Assembly (NCBI GenBank): GCA_041399155.1
Contig: JAWKTI010000002.1
Coordinates: 806,001 to 870,000 of the forward strand
Source of the DNA: Zavarzinella sp.
GTDB taxonomy: Bacteria; Planctomycetota; Planctomycetia; Gemmatales; Gemmataceae
DNA length: 64,000 nucleotides
Direction of reading: 5' to 3'
Made by a program: the position numbers and the translations under genes. The notes under the pieces were generated by a model. The model was not told the DNA's origin, made no database searches, and saw only the letters and a program-made list of their open reading frames with translations. Positions 48,263 to 57,146 of the stretch are shown here, piece by piece; the first letter of the stretch is position 1; each line of letters begins with the position of its first letter.

Positions 48263-48319
48263 GAGCAGTGTAGCTATACCGACACCTTCCTTTGGTTAGG
48301 GGTTAAGGGATTCAGCTTT

Positions 48320-48668
48320 TCACAATTTGTCTACCAGCGTGTCTTTGCTGATAGGCGGTTCCCATGGTATGGGTGCGATGCAACGACTGGTAATCGCGCT
48401 CGCACGGCATACTGGGTATCATCCGCGATGGTGAAATCTGTTTCCCCTGTTTCAAGCCAGGTCGTTTACACTTCTCAGATCGACCGATCTGTTCGGAAGT
48501 ACGTTCCATACTATCCGTTTGATCAGTATCTGTGAATGGTAAATCGGTCCACAGGAACAAGGATGCCGTTGGGCAACCACGACCCAGAACCGCTACCACG
48601 TTGCAACCGGCAACCAAATTGGCTGCGTTGAGGTTGTTCAGAACGAGGTTCAGATTCAAATTGGCCAT
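48320..48668 (-). pseudogene. small Asn-rich protein gene, apparently frameshifted
   Basis: ATG at 48668 is preceded by CGGAGGG at ideal spacing, and the N-terminus is unusual: ANLNLNLVLNNLNAANLVAG followed by CNVVAVLGRGC. The uninterrupted frame ends at 48312. Codon choice and composition suggest instead a shift near CTTGAAACAG (48451-48460) into ETGETDFTIADDTQYAVRAR, then a second at CCGCC (48353-48358) into PISKDTLVDKL, stop at 48320. Both fit one missing base in a short run. The product would be about 117 residues. I recognise no family; the two Cys and the repetitive N-terminus could point to a secreted or modified peptide, but that is speculation. Confidence 0.4.
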
Positions 48669-49388
48669 GACTAACCCTCCGACAAGTTAGGCGTTCTTCA
48701 ATTGACGCCCGAGTGTTGATAAATCGAAACGACTTTCGTTTCGCAAAAGTAAAAAAATTAAGGGTTGAACAACAAAAGTTGAGTTACTCACATTTTCACT
48801 CAACAACCTATATAACGCTATTCGTTGAAAACTTGGGCAAGATTTTCGAAAAAATGCCAAATTATTTCAAAAAAGCGTCGCTAGACAAATCTCAGACGAG
48901 GTGACAGCCTGTTTGGTTCGCAGAAAAAGTAAAAATTCAGGAAGATTTTTTTCCAGTTTTTGCCACCACTGGTAAGTGGAGTGGAATTTTTGCCAAAAAT
49001 TAAAGGGAACTCATTAATAATGTCCCGATTCAAAGGAATGCTTTCAGCAGGTGATATCGATTTTGGAAAAAAGTCGAAAAAAGTCTGCATCAACACAAGT
49101 TATTGTTTGGTAATAAGTTACGTCGACTAAAAATCGCCATTTTGCCTCAATTCAGAAAAAATCTCTTACTGAACGTATGACACGTGGATATATATTTATG
49201 TGTAAATTATACCACTTATGTGTGGTACACTCTTTTGAGACATTGTGATGGAAAAGAATTTTTCTGTAACCTGTTCCAGTCTAGATTTTAATCGATGTGG
49301 ATTCGTTCCACCTGCCCGGTTCAATTCAACCAACGATTTTGGTTACGTACATAAGATGAGCCATATCAGGCAAGGCGAAATCATTGGC
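48669..49388. other. AT-rich intergenic region with regulatory motif
   Basis: About 720 bases that hold no convincing gene. It is strikingly AT-rich with many AAAAA runs, and the short frames in it lack ribosome binding sites. It holds the shared motif at 49182-49220 and the inverted repeat TACCAC/GTGGTA at 49210-49227, and so probably the sdaA-like promoter. Confidence 0.5.
49182..49220 (+). promoter_or_regulatory. AT-rich motif shared with 62586-62625, copy 1
   Basis: ACGTGGATATAT, an AT stretch, ATGTG, then CCACTT. The second copy at 62586-62625 matches at roughly 33 of 40 aligned positions with one gap. The outer GTGG and CCAC form an inverted repeat, as for a dimeric regulator. It lies 168 bases before the chosen start of the L-serine dehydratase gene. 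Confidence 0.45.
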
Positions 49389-50798
49389 ATGAGCACCATC
49401 AGCACGTTCGATATTTTCAAAATTGGGATTGGGCCTTCCAGCTCCCACACCATGGGTCCATGGCGGGCGGCCCTGGATTTTTTAACCCGAATTGGCCCAC
49501 TGGAAGCAATTACCCGCGTGCGGATTGACCTGTATGGTTCGCTGGCCAAAACGGGCAAGGGGCACGGCACCGATTATGGAACAGTAATGGGCCTTGCTGG
49601 CTATGAACCCAGCACCTGTGCCGCAGAAGAGCTTCCTATTGTAACCAACCTGGCCTGGAAAAAGCACCAGCTTCATCTTGGTGGACAACATTCCATTGAG
49701 TTTGTTCCTGAACGTGATGTCGTTTTTCATTTCGATCGATTCCTGCCCCACCATCCGAACGGGATGACCCTAACCGCTTTTCAGGGCGATGGCACATTAC
49801 ATGCAGAAACATACTATTCCATCGGTGGGGGATTCATTGAACGCGAAGGTGATAGCCCGCATTCAGATTCCGAGCAGAATATTCCCCATCCTTTTGCCAC
49901 CGCAGCCGAACTGTTACAGCATTGTCGCACGCACGGCACCAATATTGCAGAAGTGGTGCTTCGAAATGAACATGCACTGCGACAACCCGGGGAGGTGCAA
50001 CAGCAATTAACACGGTTACAGGAAGCAATGCGTGCCTGTATCTATCGTGGCTGTCATCAGGAAGGGGTGCTGCCGGGCAACCTGGGCGTAGTCCGACGTG
50101 CTGCGGCAATCGCCCGCACGTTACTGCCAAATTCAGCAAAGTTAACAATCCAGGAATGGTGGGCAGCAATTGGTGCATCTGGCCAGCAGTTTTCTAAGGT
50201 ATCGTTATGGATCAGTTGCTTTGCATTAGCAGTGAATGAAGAAAATGCAGCGTTTGGTCGCGTGGTTACCGCACCCACGAATGGTGCTGCTGGTGTGGTG
50301 CCGGCAGTGTTCATCTATCAGCAACTATTTTACCCAGCCGATGAAGAATCTGCAGCCACTTTTCTGCTGACTGCAGGTGCTGTTGGCAGCTTGTTCAAAA
50401 CGGGTGCTACCATTTCTGCCGCGATGGGTGGTTGCCAGGCAGAAATTGGTGTATCCAGTGCCATGGCGGCAGCAGGTCTGACAGCTACTTGTGGCGGCAC
50501 ACCGGAACAGGTGTTGATGGCTGCCGAAATTGCGATGGAGCACCACCTGGGCCTGACGTGTGACCCCGTTGGCGGCCTGGTTCAGATTCCCTGTATTGAA
50601 CGGAACACCATGGGAGCGATCAAGGCTATTTCTGCCAGTCAACTGGCCATGAACAGCGACCCCTCCAAAGCACTAGTTTCGCTGGATGCCGTAATCCGCA
50701 CCATGTGGGAAACTGCACGCGACATGGGTACCAAATACAAGGAAACTGCAGAAGGTGGCCTGGCACTGCAGATTGCAGTGAATGTGAGTGAATGTTAG
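49389..50798 (+). CDS. sdaA: L-serine ammonia-lyase (L-serine dehydratase), iron-sulfur type
   Basis: A 469-residue, single-chain enzyme converting L-serine to pyruvate and ammonia in the cytoplasm with a 4Fe-4S cluster. The N-terminal beta domain has FKIGIGPSSSHTMGPWRAAL and GHGTDYGTVMGLAGY; the C-terminal alpha domain has APTNGAAGVVPAVFIYQQLF, MGGCQAEIGVSSAMAAAGLT and LTCDPVGGLVQIPCIERNTM with the cluster cysteines. ATG at 49389 is chosen because homology begins at STFDIFKIG; the frame is open from 49245, but those 48 codons look non-coding. selD follows 66 bases downstream in the same direction. Confidence 0.92.
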   Translation: MSTISTFDIFKIGIGPSSSHTMGPWRAALDFLTRIGPLEAITRVRIDLYGSLAKTGKGHGTDYGTVMGLAGYEPSTCAAEELPIVTNLAWKKHQLHLGGQHSIEFVPERDVVFHFDRFLPHHPNGMTLTAFQGDGTLHAETYYSIGGGFIEREGDSPHSDSEQNIPHPFATAAELLQHCRTHGTNIAEVVLRNEHALRQPGEVQQQLTRLQEAMRACIYRGCHQEGVLPGNLGVVRRAAAIARTLLPNSAKLTIQEWWAAIGASGQQFSKVSLWISCFALAVNEENAAFGRVVTAPTNGAAGVVPAVFIYQQLFYPADEESAATFLLTAGAVGSLFKTGATISAAMGGCQAEIGVSSAMAAAGLTATCGGTPEQVLMAAEIAMEHHLGLTCDPVGGLVQIPCIERNTMGAIKAISASQLAMNSDPSKALVSLDAVIRTMWETARDMGTKYKETAEGGLALQIAVNVSEC

Positions 50799-50864
50799 AT
50801 TGACTTATGAGCCCACAGCACAGCTTTAACCGCAACTTTTGTTCAACTTCAGGAGAAGCTACCA

Positions 50865-51923
50865 ATGAGTACCGATACACCCATTCGCCTGACCCAACTT
50901 GCCAAGCGTGCGGGCTGTGCAGCCAAGCACCCACCCGGATTTCTGCTGCCGTTGCTTGGGCAATTGCCAACGATTATCGATCCGAATGTGCTGGTAGGAA
51001 GTGCTACTGCAGATGATGCTGCAATTTACCGTTTGAGTGATGATCAGGCGTTGGTGTTTACTACCGATTTTTTCACGCCCATTGTGGATGAGCCATTCGA
51101 TTTCGGTCGCGTGGCTGCCGCCAACGCATTGTCTGATATTTACGCAATGGGTGGAAAACCACTAATGGCACTCAGTATCGTGGGCTTTCCAGATTCGCTG
51201 CCTGTTCATGTACTTGGCGAAATCCTGCAAGGTGCCAGCACCATTGCTGCGGAAGCTGGCATTGCTATCGTTGGTGGTCACACCATCAAAAGTGAAGAAC
51301 CCATTTTTGGCCTGGCTGTCATTGGTACTGTGCATCCGAACAAAGTGCTGAGCAATCAGGGGGCCCAGCCTGGAGATCAGTTGATTCTGACGAAACCACT
51401 GGGCCTGGGAATTATTTCCACTGCGGCAAAGAATGACAAAGATCTCCAGGGGGCAATTGTGCGTGCCATTGAAGTGATGACCACGTTAAATCGCACTGCT
51501 GCCGAAGTGCTGACCCAGTTTCCAGTACATGCACTTACCGATATTACGGGATTTGGTTTACTGGGCCACTTGCGAAACATTACCGCAGCCAGTGGCTGCG
51601 AGGCAACCATCTGGGCGGATGCCGTGCCGATTTTGCCTGCCGCACGGACGTACGTGGCACAAGGTATTGTTCCAGGTGGCACTCGTGCCAATCGTAGTTT
51701 TCTGGTTGATTGGGTGAAATATGACCCCACCCTGGGTGATGAGATTCAGTTACTTCTTAGCGATGCCCAGACTTCAGGCGGTCTACTGGCAGCAGTGCCG
51801 GATAAAAACCTGTTGCAGGTGCTCCGTGCGTTGACGGAAGCTGGCCTGCAACCCGCCCACGTGGGTGAAATCAGTGGTAAGGGTTCCGGGCAGATTCATG
51901 TGATTCCACGACAGGTGCTGTAG
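50865..51923 (+). CDS. selD: selenide, water dikinase
   Basis: A 352-residue enzyme making selenophosphate from selenide and ATP, the selenium donor for selenocysteine and selenouridine. The catalytic Cys18 and Lys21 are in AGCAAKHPPG. Family blocks are VLVGSATADDAAIYRLSDDQ, VFTTDFFTPIVDEPFDFGRV, AANALSDIYAMGGKPLMALS, VGGHTIKSEEPIFGLAVIG, DITGFGLLGHLRNI and LLSDAQTSGGLL. It uses Cys, not Sec, at the active site. ATG at 50865 has GGAGAAG upstream. The neighbour sdaA is in the same direction, perhaps an operon; selA and selB are not in the window. Confidence 0.95.
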   Translation: MSTDTPIRLTQLAKRAGCAAKHPPGFLLPLLGQLPTIIDPNVLVGSATADDAAIYRLSDDQALVFTTDFFTPIVDEPFDFGRVAAANALSDIYAMGGKPLMALSIVGFPDSLPVHVLGEILQGASTIAAEAGIAIVGGHTIKSEEPIFGLAVIGTVHPNKVLSNQGAQPGDQLILTKPLGLGIISTAAKNDKDLQGAIVRAIEVMTTLNRTAAEVLTQFPVHALTDITGFGLLGHLRNITAASGCEATIWADAVPILPAARTYVAQGIVPGGTRANRSFLVDWVKYDPTLGDEIQLLLSDAQTSGGLLAAVPDKNLLQVLRALTEAGLQPAHVGEISGKGSGQIHVIPRQVL

Positions 51924-51970
51924 CTACCAAAATCAGATTGAAATTGATTCTTTCTGAAAAAGCGGATCAA

Positions 51971-52336
51971 TTACTTTGCTCGTTTAAAAGTCATTGCAGT
52001 GCCATCGGAATCTTTTACGGTCAGGGTATCCCCACTGATCGAACATTTTTCCACATGTTTATTGCTGTTGCCAAGTTTCTGATCGAGATTCCAGGTAACG
52101 TTGTCACCCATTCCAAGTGAGTATTTTCCGGTGTATTTCGTACCAACAATGTCATAAACCATCGTTCCATCAGTGCGGAACTCCAGTGTCATGACGCCAG
52201 CTGGGATGTTGTTCCCCTTCACCACTGCTGCGTTGTTGACCCACTTTGTTCCTTCAAGCTTACCCTTATTGTTACTGCAGCCAGTAGCTACAAACAACAC
52301 CAACGCCGCAACCATACCTGTAGAAAAAGTTTTCAT
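51971..52336 (-). CDS. small lipoprotein (lipocalin-like)
   Basis: A 121-residue protein starting MKTFSTGMVAALVLFVATGC, with lipobox VATGC, so a lipid-anchored envelope protein. The mature part (GTKWVNNAAVV, LEFRTDGTMVYDIVGTKYTG, KYSLGMGDNVTWNLDQKL, DSDGTAMTFKR) has the short beta-strand pattern of small lipocalin-like domains common in planctomycetes. The start at 52336 is preferred to an upstream in-frame ATG at 52369. It converges on selD. No further function can be given. Confidence 0.75.
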   Translation of the reverse strand: MKTFSTGMVAALVLFVATGCSNNKGKLEGTKWVNNAAVVKGNNIPAGVMTLEFRTDGTMVYDIVGTKYTGKYSLGMGDNVTWNLDQKLGNSNKHVEKCSISGDTLTVKDSDGTAMTFKRAK

Positions 52337-52548
52337 GCGAGTCCCAAAAGAAAGCGATAGATTAATCAATCGAACACCTATTCACATGTTCTGAAAAAAA
52401 ATCCATTTGGCAAGCAAATGTTACAAATCCAAAGATATTGACGGCATTAAATCTTCTCAAGTTGTTATCCAAGCCGTGAACCAGAGAAATACGTAAAACG
52501 CTCTTTTAGGAAGTTTTTGTAAGTCTTCTTTAAAGAAGAGGGTTTTCC

Positions 52549-54327
52549 ATGGCGGATTGGCAGCGAACCCACACCTGTGGTGCGCTTCGGTTGACAGATG
52601 TTTCCAGCAAAGTAACCTTAAATGGTTGGGTGCATACCATTCGCACTTACAACGACCAGACGTTTATCGATCTTCGCGATCGTTACGGCCTGACCCAGAT
52701 AGTATTTGATGGCGATCTGAAAGAACTTGCAGAACAGGCCAAAAAATTAGGCCGTGAATTCTGTATTTCTGTCACTGGAGAGGTGGTGGCCCGTCTGCCA
52801 GGGAAAGCAAATCCGAAACTGGCGACGGGGGAAATCGAAGTTCGTGTATCCTCAATGACTGTATTGAATGAATCCCGCACGCCACCGTTCGAAGTGACGG
52901 AGTTTGGTAACGAACTGGCAAATGAAGATCTTCGGATGCAGCACCGCTATCTGGACTTGCGGCGTCGCAGCATCCAGGAAGTGCTGCAAATGCGGCACCG
53001 CCTGTGTACCACCATCCGCACCGAACTGGATAAACAGCAGTTTCTGGAAATCGAGACTCCTCTGCTGGGGAAAAGTACCCCGGAAGGTGCCCGCGATTAC
53101 CTGGTACCCAGTCGCCTTTTTCATGGTGAGTGGTACGCACTGCCGCAATCACCTCAGTTATATAAGCAACTGCTGATGATTGCGGGTTACGACCGCTATT
53201 TCCAATTGGCACGCTGCCTGCGTGATGAAGATTTGCGGGCAGACCGACAACCGGAATTTACCCAGCTCGACCTGGAAATGTCATTTGTGGAACAGGATGA
53301 TGTTCTGAATGTGATTGAACAGCTCAGTGTCGCCATTTTCCGCGAATGCCTGGGAATTGAACTGCCCACGCCATTTCCAAGGATGACCTACGATGAAGTC
53401 ATGCGGACATACGGCAGTGATAAGCCGGATTTGCGCTACGACATGAAAATTGTGGATATCAGCGAAATCGCTGGTGGCACCACGTTCAAGGTATTTCAGG
53501 ACTGCCTCACAGCAGGTGGGGTCGTCCGTGGATTATGTGCCAAAGGTGCTGCAGGGCAGTTTTCCAATACCGATCTCAAACCAGGCGGCAAACTGACCAA
53601 GTTCGTGGCTGACTACGGTGCTAAAGGGCTGGCTTTCCTGAAAGTCGAACAGGACACAGTTTCTGGTTCTTTGGAAAAGTTCCTGACGCCTGAACAGGTA
53701 GCTGCCTTGAAGGCCGACATGGGTGCGGAAACGGGCGACTTACTGTTGTTTGTGGCCGATCAGGAAAATGTGGTGTGCGACAGTCTGGGTGCGTTGCGAT
53801 CACATTTGGCGCAAGTCCTGAAACTGTATGACCCTACGGCGAAAATCTTTAACATCCTTTGGGTGATAGACTTCCCCAGTTTTATGTGGGATGCAGAAGA
53901 AAATCGCTGGGTTGCCAACCACCACCCGTTTACCGCACCGAAGGATGAGGATGTGCATTTAATGTCCACTGACCCTGGAAAGGTGCGTGCCAAAGCTTAC
54001 GACCTGGTGCTGAACGGTTACGAAGTGGGTGGGGGAAGCATCCGGATCCATCAACCAGAAGTTCAGTCGAAAATGTTTGAACTGTTGGGGATGGCTGCCG
54101 ATGAGGCCCAGGCTCGCTTTGGCTTTTTGCTGGATGCGTTGAAATTTGGTGCCCCACCCCACGGTGGGATTGCACTGGGTGTTGATCGCTGGGCGATGAT
54201 GATTGCGGGTACCACCAATATTCGGGACGTGATTGCGTTCCCGAAAAACCAGAAAGCACGCGATTTGATGACCGGTGCTCCCGCATCCGTGGATGCCCGA
54301 CAGTTGAAGGACCTTGGGCTGAAATAG
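52549..54327 (+). CDS. aspS: aspartyl-tRNA synthetase
   Basis: A 592-residue class II synthetase charging tRNA-Asp. It has the N-terminal OB anticodon-binding domain (LNGWVHTIRTYNDQTFIDLR), motif 1 region (FLEIETPLLGKSTPEGARDY), motif 2 (QLARCLRDEDLRADRQPEFT, QLDLEMSF), a bacterial GAD insertion (about residues 295-420) and motif 3 (GIALGVDRWAMMIAGTTNIR). The length is usual for bacterial enzymes. ATG at 52549 follows a GAAGAGG-like site. Motif 3 has Trp after GVDR where Leu is common. It is followed by a strong hairpin terminator. Confidence 0.96.
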   Translation: MADWQRTHTCGALRLTDVSSKVTLNGWVHTIRTYNDQTFIDLRDRYGLTQIVFDGDLKELAEQAKKLGREFCISVTGEVVARLPGKANPKLATGEIEVRVSSMTVLNESRTPPFEVTEFGNELANEDLRMQHRYLDLRRRSIQEVLQMRHRLCTTIRTELDKQQFLEIETPLLGKSTPEGARDYLVPSRLFHGEWYALPQSPQLYKQLLMIAGYDRYFQLARCLRDEDLRADRQPEFTQLDLEMSFVEQDDVLNVIEQLSVAIFRECLGIELPTPFPRMTYDEVMRTYGSDKPDLRYDMKIVDISEIAGGTTFKVFQDCLTAGGVVRGLCAKGAAGQFSNTDLKPGGKLTKFVADYGAKGLAFLKVEQDTVSGSLEKFLTPEQVAALKADMGAETGDLLLFVADQENVVCDSLGALRSHLAQVLKLYDPTAKIFNILWVIDFPSFMWDAEENRWVANHHPFTAPKDEDVHLMSTDPGKVRAKAYDLVLNGYEVGGGSIRIHQPEVQSKMFELLGMAADEAQARFGFLLDALKFGAPPHGGIALGVDRWAMMIAGTTNIRDVIAFPKNQKARDLMTGAPASVDARQLKDLGLK

Positions 54328-54411
54328 AATTGGATCTGACCACAGATTCCAGCCGTTATCACATTTCCTACAGATCAACCCAGCACATTACCAGCTTTAC
54401 GAAATAGACAC

Positions 54412-54444
54412 AAAAAAACTCCCTGCATTTTCTGCAGGGAGTTT
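54412..54444. terminator. rho-independent terminator, mainly for the minus-strand YTV gene
   Basis: AAACTCCCTGCA at 54416-54427 pairs with TGCAGGGAGTTT at 54433-54444 around a five-base loop. On the minus strand the stem is followed by a run of T (complement of 54412-54418), so it terminates the gene ending at 54487; it may also stop aspS transcription. Confidence 0.8.
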
Positions 54445-54486
54445 ACGTTGTACAGAAGTCAGTGGAAAAATCAGTTTGCAAAAACC

Positions 54487-55872
54487 TTATTTGCAGCTGA
54501 AGCACTTGAACAGTCCGCAGCCTTTGAAGCTTTTGCCGCAAGAGCTACCGCAGCCAGCGGTGGTGCCACAAGGGGTGCCACAGCCTGCGGAGTAGGTTGC
54601 TGCAGGTGCACATGCACTGGTAGGTGTTGCACAAGGAGCTGCGGGTGCTGCACAAGGAACGGCCACTTTGACCATTTTCTTTACTGCAACGGTTTCGGTG
54701 TAGGTTTGGTCCATTTCAACAGTTTCGGTCACACATTCGTAAACGGTCTTGGTGACAGGAACGGTCTTGGTGACAGGTTTGCAAACAACCACGTCACGTT
54801 CTTCCTGAACGGTTACGCACTCATGCACGGTGCGGGTAACGTCTTTGGTCACAGGAACGCATTTGTAAACGGTAACCATTTCGGTTTTGGTTTCGGGAAC
54901 CATTTCGCAAACGGTACGGCTGACTTTCTTGGTCACAGGAACGTATTTGCAAACGTTAACCATTACTTTCTTGGTCACAGGAACGCATTTGTAAACAGTG
55001 CGGGTGCCCTGCATGGTGACAGGAACGCACTTGGTCACAGGAACGGTCACGGTGCAGGTTTGAGGAACGCGGTCGTACACAGTGCGGGTACGGGTCTGGT
55101 AGGTCATGCAGTACTGAGTAGGGGTAGCACAACCGCTGCCGCAACCAAACTTACCGAAGCATTTGCCAAACAGACCACATTTGCCACAGCCAGTGCTGGG
55201 AGCAGCACAACCAGTGTCGCAGCTAGGAACGCGGGTCATCACGGGAACAGTTTCACATACGGTGCGAGGAACGCAGGCGTAGGTGGTGTGAGTGCGTTGT
55301 TCCATGCTGGTTTGCATTTCGTACTTGGTGTACGTGTAAGGAACTTGTTCTGCAACCTGGGTGTATTCGGTCACAGTACGCTCTTCCTGTGCATTGTGAG
55401 CTTCCATCACGGTTACCGTATCTTCAACGGTTTTCATGACTTGCTTGTGCACAGTGTAGGTGCGTGGTTCTTGTGCAGAAACCTGTTCCATCACGGTCAC
55501 TTTGTCGGTGACTTGCTTGGCAACGAGTTTCTGAACGTTGAATTTTTGCTTTTCGGTCACGTTCACATATTCGGTGACAGTGGTGTTTTCCGTAACTTGC
55601 TTTGCTACTTGTTTGGTGACTTGAACGGGAACCTTGCGGGTTTTGGTCACACATTCGTAGGTCGTAACTTCCTGATCGACGTAGGTTACTGCGGGAGCAC
55701 AAGGTGCGGCAGCGGTGGCACATGGTGCAGCAGCGGTGGCACAGGGGGATGCGGCAACGGTACCACAACCGCTGTTTCCACCTTTCCCCTTACACAGGCT
55801 GAAAAAATGTGCCTGTGCAGGGATTGCCGAGCTGATTAATGCAGCTACAGCGAGTACGAACAGTTTCTTCAT
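54487..55872 (-). CDS. YTV-repeat cysteine-rich cell-wall protein
   Basis: A 461-residue secreted protein of the planctomycete cell-surface family with YTV/VPVT repeats. The signal peptide is KKLFVLAVAALISSAIPAQA. The mature part is a series of about 20-residue repeats rich in Thr, Val and Tyr with paired Cys (for example RTVYKCVPVTKKVMVNVCKY, TVYECVTETVEMDQTYTETV). It also has Cys/Gly clusters in the middle (GCGKCGLFGKCFGKFGCG) and at the end (GCGSSCGKSFKGCGLFKC). Such proteins are thought to form a disulfide-linked protein wall. ATG at 55872 is followed by the usual strong signal. The DNA repeats are long enough to recombine. Confidence 0.88.
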   Translation of the reverse strand: MKKLFVLAVAALISSAIPAQAHFFSLCKGKGGNSGCGTVAASPCATAAAPCATAAAPCAPAVTYVDQEVTTYECVTKTRKVPVQVTKQVAKQVTENTTVTEYVNVTEKQKFNVQKLVAKQVTDKVTVMEQVSAQEPRTYTVHKQVMKTVEDTVTVMEAHNAQEERTVTEYTQVAEQVPYTYTKYEMQTSMEQRTHTTYACVPRTVCETVPVMTRVPSCDTGCAAPSTGCGKCGLFGKCFGKFGCGSGCATPTQYCMTYQTRTRTVYDRVPQTCTVTVPVTKCVPVTMQGTRTVYKCVPVTKKVMVNVCKYVPVTKKVSRTVCEMVPETKTEMVTVYKCVPVTKDVTRTVHECVTVQEERDVVVCKPVTKTVPVTKTVYECVTETVEMDQTYTETVAVKKMVKVAVPCAAPAAPCATPTSACAPAATYSAGCGTPCGTTAGCGSSCGKSFKGCGLFKCFSCK

Positions 55873-56276
55873 AAATTCTCCACTTCACAGTTCACCACGA
55901 TGTCGAACAAGTTGTTAGTCAGAGCGGAGAGGCCAGGTTGGTGGTGAACAACCAGGTTTTCCGCTACCAAAGCAGGATGGATAACCTATCCGCTCTAGGC
56001 ACAATATTAAGTAGGAGTCAATTAGGCGACTCGCACACATTAGATAAGATAAGCGAATTGGATAATTTGGAAAGTCTGCAACGATTGGAATTACGGTAGG
56101 AAATGAAAATTAACTCTAATAATCCCTATATTCTGACTGATTGAACCCTCATGCGGGGCTGAAAACCGTGCTCATTACTTTTTAATGTGTTCAATTTGCA
56201 ATATTCACACCACTTACCTAAGCTATCCAAACAGAAAAGAAGTAATTATTAACAAACTCTCATCGGAAAAACGAAC
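55873..56276. other. intergenic with divergent promoters
   Basis: About 400 bases between the YTV gene (minus) and the DUF1080 gene (plus). It is AT-rich in its right half and should hold both promoters. The stretch near 56183-56219 contains ATGTGTTCAA and CCACTTACC, weakly reminiscent of the motif at 49182. No gene is seen. Confidence 0.4.
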
Positions 56277-56993
56277 GTGAAAACAACATCGATCCTGCTG
56301 GCTATGGTGGGAGTATTATGCCCCACCATGATGCACGCGGAAGAAAAGGACACCTGGACTCCGCTCTTTAATGGAAAAGACCTGTCGGGCTGGAAGATCC
56401 ACCCGAAGCCGCATTCTTCCATTGTTGAAGTTTCTGAGAAGAAAAATGATGCGGGCAAAGTTGTGGCGTTTATGGGCAAGTTGAAGGATGACAAATTGAT
56501 CCCACTTTGGCGAGTGGAAGACGGCATTATCATCGGTGGAGGGCCTCCTTCGCACCTGTTCAGCGAAAAAGGTGAATACACAAACTTCCGATACCGTGTT
56601 GAGGCGAAAATCAACGACAAAGGCAACAGCGGGCAATATTTCCGCACTGCTTTTGGCCCCGGTTTCCCCAATGGGTATGAAGCCCAGTTGAATGCCACCC
56701 ATGGTGACCCGATTCGTACCGGAAGTCTTTATCCTGCAGGTGGTTTGGGCAAATATCGCAAAGAAATCACGGTCATGAACACAGCACCCCACGGTGCGGA
56801 TGAATGGTTCGTGCAGGAAGTGACCGCAGTGGGTCCCAAAATCACCATCGCAGTCAATGGCAAAAAAACAATTGAATTTGTTGATCCGGAGCACCGATTC
56901 AAAAAGGGGCACTTTGCGCTACAGGCCCACGACCCGGGCTCCGTGATGAGTTTCCGAAAAATCGAAGTGATCGAACTGCCCAGCGAAAAGTAG
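56277..56993 (+). CDS. DUF1080 (3-keto-disaccharide hydrolase-type) secreted protein
   Basis: A 238-residue exported protein of the family now called 3-keto-disaccharide hydrolase, with a concanavalin-like fold. The signal is KTTSILLAMVGVLCPTMMHA. Family blocks are WTPLFNGKDLSGWKIHPK, WRVEDGIIIGGGPPSHLFSE, YRVEAKINDKGNSGQYFRTA, FPNGYEAQLN and KGHFALQAHDPGSVMSFRKI with a near-C-terminal RKIEVIELP. It is complete. The start at 56277 (GTG, or the frame at ACGTGAAAACAACATC) begins the signal directly. Such genes are many in planctomycetes and are involved in glycoside use. Other cases of the fold lie inside the 1-2781 pseudogene. Confidence 0.88.
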   Translation: MKTTSILLAMVGVLCPTMMHAEEKDTWTPLFNGKDLSGWKIHPKPHSSIVEVSEKKNDAGKVVAFMGKLKDDKLIPLWRVEDGIIIGGGPPSHLFSEKGEYTNFRYRVEAKINDKGNSGQYFRTAFGPGFPNGYEAQLNATHGDPIRTGSLYPAGGLGKYRKEITVMNTAPHGADEWFVQEVTAVGPKITIAVNGKKTIEFVDPEHRFKKGHFALQAHDPGSVMSFRKIEVIELPSEK

Positions 56994-57146
56994 CCAAAAA
57001 CGCTTGCATCCTGCAACCGAAAGGCTATACTGTTCCTATGCATATTGGCATTGGTACCTTCACAAATGCCACGTACAATCTTCAATCTGTTTGTCTGCTG
57101 GTAACTCCGCCAGTGTAGACTCTGCTGCCAGACTACGGAACCTACC

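Noticed and set aside
48713..49096. Small frames in the AT-rich region before sdaA
   Set aside because: They lack ribosome binding sites and have low-complexity composition typical of AT-rich intergenic DNA.
54700..55700. CRISPR-like or satellite array
   Set aside because: The repeats are in-frame coding repeats of the YTV protein with no spacers.
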